Source of the DNA: CAYXGE01 sp964464435
GTDB lineage: Bacteria > Pseudomonadota > Gammaproteobacteria > Burkholderiales > Methylophilaceae
Direction: 5' to 3'
DNA length: 37,204 bases
NCBI GenBank assembly: GCA_964464435.1
Contig: CAYXGE010000006.1
Location: forward strand, 1 to 37,204
Positions 35,920-37,204 of the stretch are shown one piece after another. The position numbers were made by a program, and so were the translations under genes. The notes beneath the pieces are model-generated. The model searched no databases, was not told the origin of the DNA, and worked only from the letters and a program-made list of their open reading frames with translations. The stretch's first letter is position 1, and the number at the start of each line of letters is the position of its first letter.

Positions 35920-36213
35920 GTGATTGAGGTTAAACGTATCGAGTTGGTGGTCGAGGCTATTGAAAAAGAACAGGTCATTAATTGTTTAAAAAGTATCAAC
36001 ATTAGAAGTTTCACCATTTATCACCATGTTGGTGGTTGCGGAGAGCGAGGCGTTAGAGATGAAGGGGTGTTTGGTGAAAAGTTTGAAAATGTCACCTTTG
36101 TCATCGCATGCGCCGCTATTCAACTCAATGCAGTCATTGAAGTCTTACGCCCTATTCTCAAACGCTATGGTGGCATGTGCTTGGTATCAGATGCCAAGTG
36201 GGTTAAACATTAA
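35920..36213 (+). CDS. sbtB: PII-like carbon regulator of SbtA (SbtB)
   Basis: A 97-residue PII-superfamily protein. The ferredoxin-like strands KRIELVVEAIEKEQVINCLKS and NVTFVIACAAIQLNAVIEVLRPIL flank a T-loop-like GGCGERGVRDEGVFG. In cyanobacteria SbtB binds adenine nucleotides (cAMP, AMP, ADP) and closes SbtA. The C-terminal extension with the redox CGPEGC loop of cyanobacterial SbtB is absent here. The start is GTG, with GAGAGGA 5 nt upstream, beginning 2 nt after the sbtA stop. Confidence 0.85.
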   Translation: MIEVKRIELVVEAIEKEQVINCLKSINIRSFTIYHHVGGCGERGVRDEGVFGEKFENVTFVIACAAIQLNAVIEVLRPILKRYGGMCLVSDAKWVKH

Positions 36214-36230
36214 AATCAAGGACTCAAACC

Positions 36231-36467
36231 ATGAATGAAGCAATACTTTGGTTTTTCTTGATGAATCCTATGATGGATAATCAGGCATTAATTCAAAATA
36301 AACATCATGAAAAATCGCACCTATACATCATCAATGACCAATGTGTTCATCGTTCGAATCAAAAGCTAAAGATGAATCAAAAGACTAAGATTAAACCCTT
36401 CAAAAGGGCGGTGTATCATCAATCAAACTGTCATGTAAATGTTAAACCTAACATAGTACAAAGCTAA
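36231..36467 (+). CDS. Small ORF of unknown function
   Basis: A 78-codon frame starting ATG with a strong AAGGA 8 nt upstream, 17 nt after sbtB. The product has a hydrophobic N-terminal stretch (ILWFFLMNPMM) and a basic, Asn/Gln/His/Lys-rich rest. Codons for N-Q-K-L-K-M and N-Q-K-T-K-I come from an imperfect 18-bp tandem repeat (36356-36391). I recognise no family. It may be a small membrane-associated protein, a decayed gene, or chance. The ribosome site and operon position are the only positive evidence. Confidence 0.35.
   Translation: MNEAILWFFLMNPMMDNQALIQNKHHEKSHLYIINDQCVHRSNQKLKMNQKTKIKPFKRAVYHQSNCHVNVKPNIVQS
36356..36391 (+). repeat. Imperfect 18-bp tandem repeat
   Basis: Two adjacent copies (36356-36373 and 36374-36391) start GAATCAAAAG and end GAT, with three mismatches between them. 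They lie inside the small ORF and keep its frame. Confidence 0.7.
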
Positions 36468-36549
36468 AATAATCTTATCGTGTACTTATGTTGTTAATTT
36501 AAATTATACAAATATTGTGACGCTCTATTATGTAGTTCATAATCTCATT

Positions 36550-36996
36550 ATGGACGCAACACAATTAATTTTAGATGCCAACTTACGCCCTACCAAGGCT
36601 CGCTTAGCTGTATTAAACACAATTGCGCACGCCGATAGCGCACTAAGTCATCCAGAAATTTTAGATCGTTTATCCTCACAAAAAGAGTTTGATCGTGTCA
36701 CTATTTATAGGGTGTTAGATTGGCTAACTGAAAACCAGTTGATTCATAAAATCTCAGGTGAGAATCGCGCTTGGAAATTTCAGCTCTCTACCCCTACTTT
36801 TTCAGCAGTTGCTGGTTCAAGCAACAAATTTATGGCTAAGCATCAACATCAACACGCCCACTTGCATTGCACCACATGTGGAAAAATCACCTGTATTCAC
36901 GAGCTTGAGCCGCACTTTCCAGCGGATATTCTCAAAAAATACCAAGTCAACCAAATAGAAATCAATATTAAAGGCATTTGCCTCGATTGCGCGTAA
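36550..36996 (+). CDS. zur: Fur-family regulator, probably Zur
   Basis: A 148-residue Fur-superfamily repressor. A winged helix (LRPTKARLAVLNTIAHADSALSHPEILDRL, RVTIYRVLDWLTENQLIHKI) is followed by a His-rich metal site (KHQHQHAHLHCTTCGK) and two CxxC motifs (CTTC, CLDC) for structural zinc. Zur is favoured over Fur or PerR by the short His/Cys arrangement and the adjacent DUF1826 remnant; the metal is not proven. I choose the ATG at 36550; an upstream GTG at 36517 is possible but neither has a clear ribosome site. A perfect 12-bp palindrome TAATTTAAATTA at 36495-36506 upstream is a possible operator. Confidence 0.83.
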   Translation: MDATQLILDANLRPTKARLAVLNTIAHADSALSHPEILDRLSSQKEFDRVTIYRVLDWLTENQLIHKISGENRAWKFQLSTPTFSAVAGSSNKFMAKHQHQHAHLHCTTCGKITCIHELEPHFPADILKKYQVNQIEINIKGICLDCA

Positions 36997-37020
36997 GTCA
37001 GCTATAAAATAATCGCATCA

Positions 37021-37204
37021 ATTTCAAGCAAATTACTCGCAAGCCATGCCCTACCCAATCAATTGGGCCGTGACGCGTTTTTAGCTGACCTAGACCACTT
37101 GTGCGAGCTCTACATCGAATTGCTTGACTGCTCAAAGATTGGCTGTCAGGTTAGAAGTATTAAGCGCTGCCATGTGCCCAAAATTTCATATTGATAGAAC
37201 AGGC
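37021..37204 (+). pseudogene. DUF1826 gene remnant, frameshifted and 3' cut by window edge
   Basis: Just after zur, one frame reads GRDAFLADLDHLCELYIELL up to about 37125 and then loses similarity and stops at 37192. The +1 frame from 37127 reads TAQRLAVRLEVLSAAMCPKFHIDRTG to the window edge, the conserved DUF1826 core. Together they match a single DUF1826 segment with one extra base near 37126. No start codon lies in frame after the zur stop, and the ~90 residues expected before this core are missing, so the gene looks 5'-truncated as well. DUF1826 genes are, from memory, often found beside zinc-regulated genes. A sequencing error could explain the frameshift but not the missing N-terminus. 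Confidence 0.7.

Overview
The window looks like chromosome of a betaproteobacterium, most likely a Methylophilaceae-type methylotroph (Methylotenera or Methylophilus relatives). This rests on the AT-leaning base composition, the protein flavour of DnaE, PurT, SelO and TilS, and the ybbA/ybbP/tesA and dnaE-accA-tilS blocks. It is inference from recalled family resemblance, not a search. No RNA gene, insertion sequence, prophage or CRISPR array was seen.

Layout: (a) 1-1228, plus strand: 3' end of a large YDG-repeat adhesin translationally overlapping a FecR-domain secreted protein. (b) 1235-2847, minus: a group II truncated haemoglobin behind purT. (c) 2912-7143, minus: a TonB-dependent receptor with a canonical EF-hand loop, followed 16 nt later by an NtrC-type sigma54 activator and a clear terminator. 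Upstream of the receptor are a sigma54-type promoter and a cluster of three 14-bp palindromic boxes at enhancer distance. This is the most interesting unit in the window. (d) 7160-10983: ybbP-ybbA (minus) head to head with tesA (plus), with abutting start codons. (e) 10994-16814, minus: dnaE-accA-tilS. (f) 16921-25225, minus: a twitching-type chemosensory operon pilG-pilH-pilI-pilJ-chpA, with a divergent FIST-domain sensor gene across a 347-bp AT-rich gap. (g) 26764-32199: tpx flanked by terminators, then ybaK, a MazG-like pyrophosphohydrolase, rlmL, a spermidine-synthase-like protein and an RNase II-family protein on the minus strand. (h) 32295-37204: selO, a NhaR-like LysR regulator divergent from sbtA-sbtB (sodium/bicarbonate symporter with PII-like partner), a small ORF of unknown status, a Zur-like Fur protein, and a frameshifted DUF1826 remnant running off the end.

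How the parts may work together: the receptor/activator pair looks like a self-regulating uptake circuit. A sigma54 activator would be made from the receptor operon and would act at that same operon through the upstream boxes. The EF-hand insert suggests calcium, or in a methylotroph possibly lanthanide, involvement; that last step is speculation. The Chp cluster would control type IV pili but carries no methylation enzymes here. The sbtAB-LysR block looks like a self-contained bicarbonate import module in an organism that probably does not fix CO2 by Rubisco.
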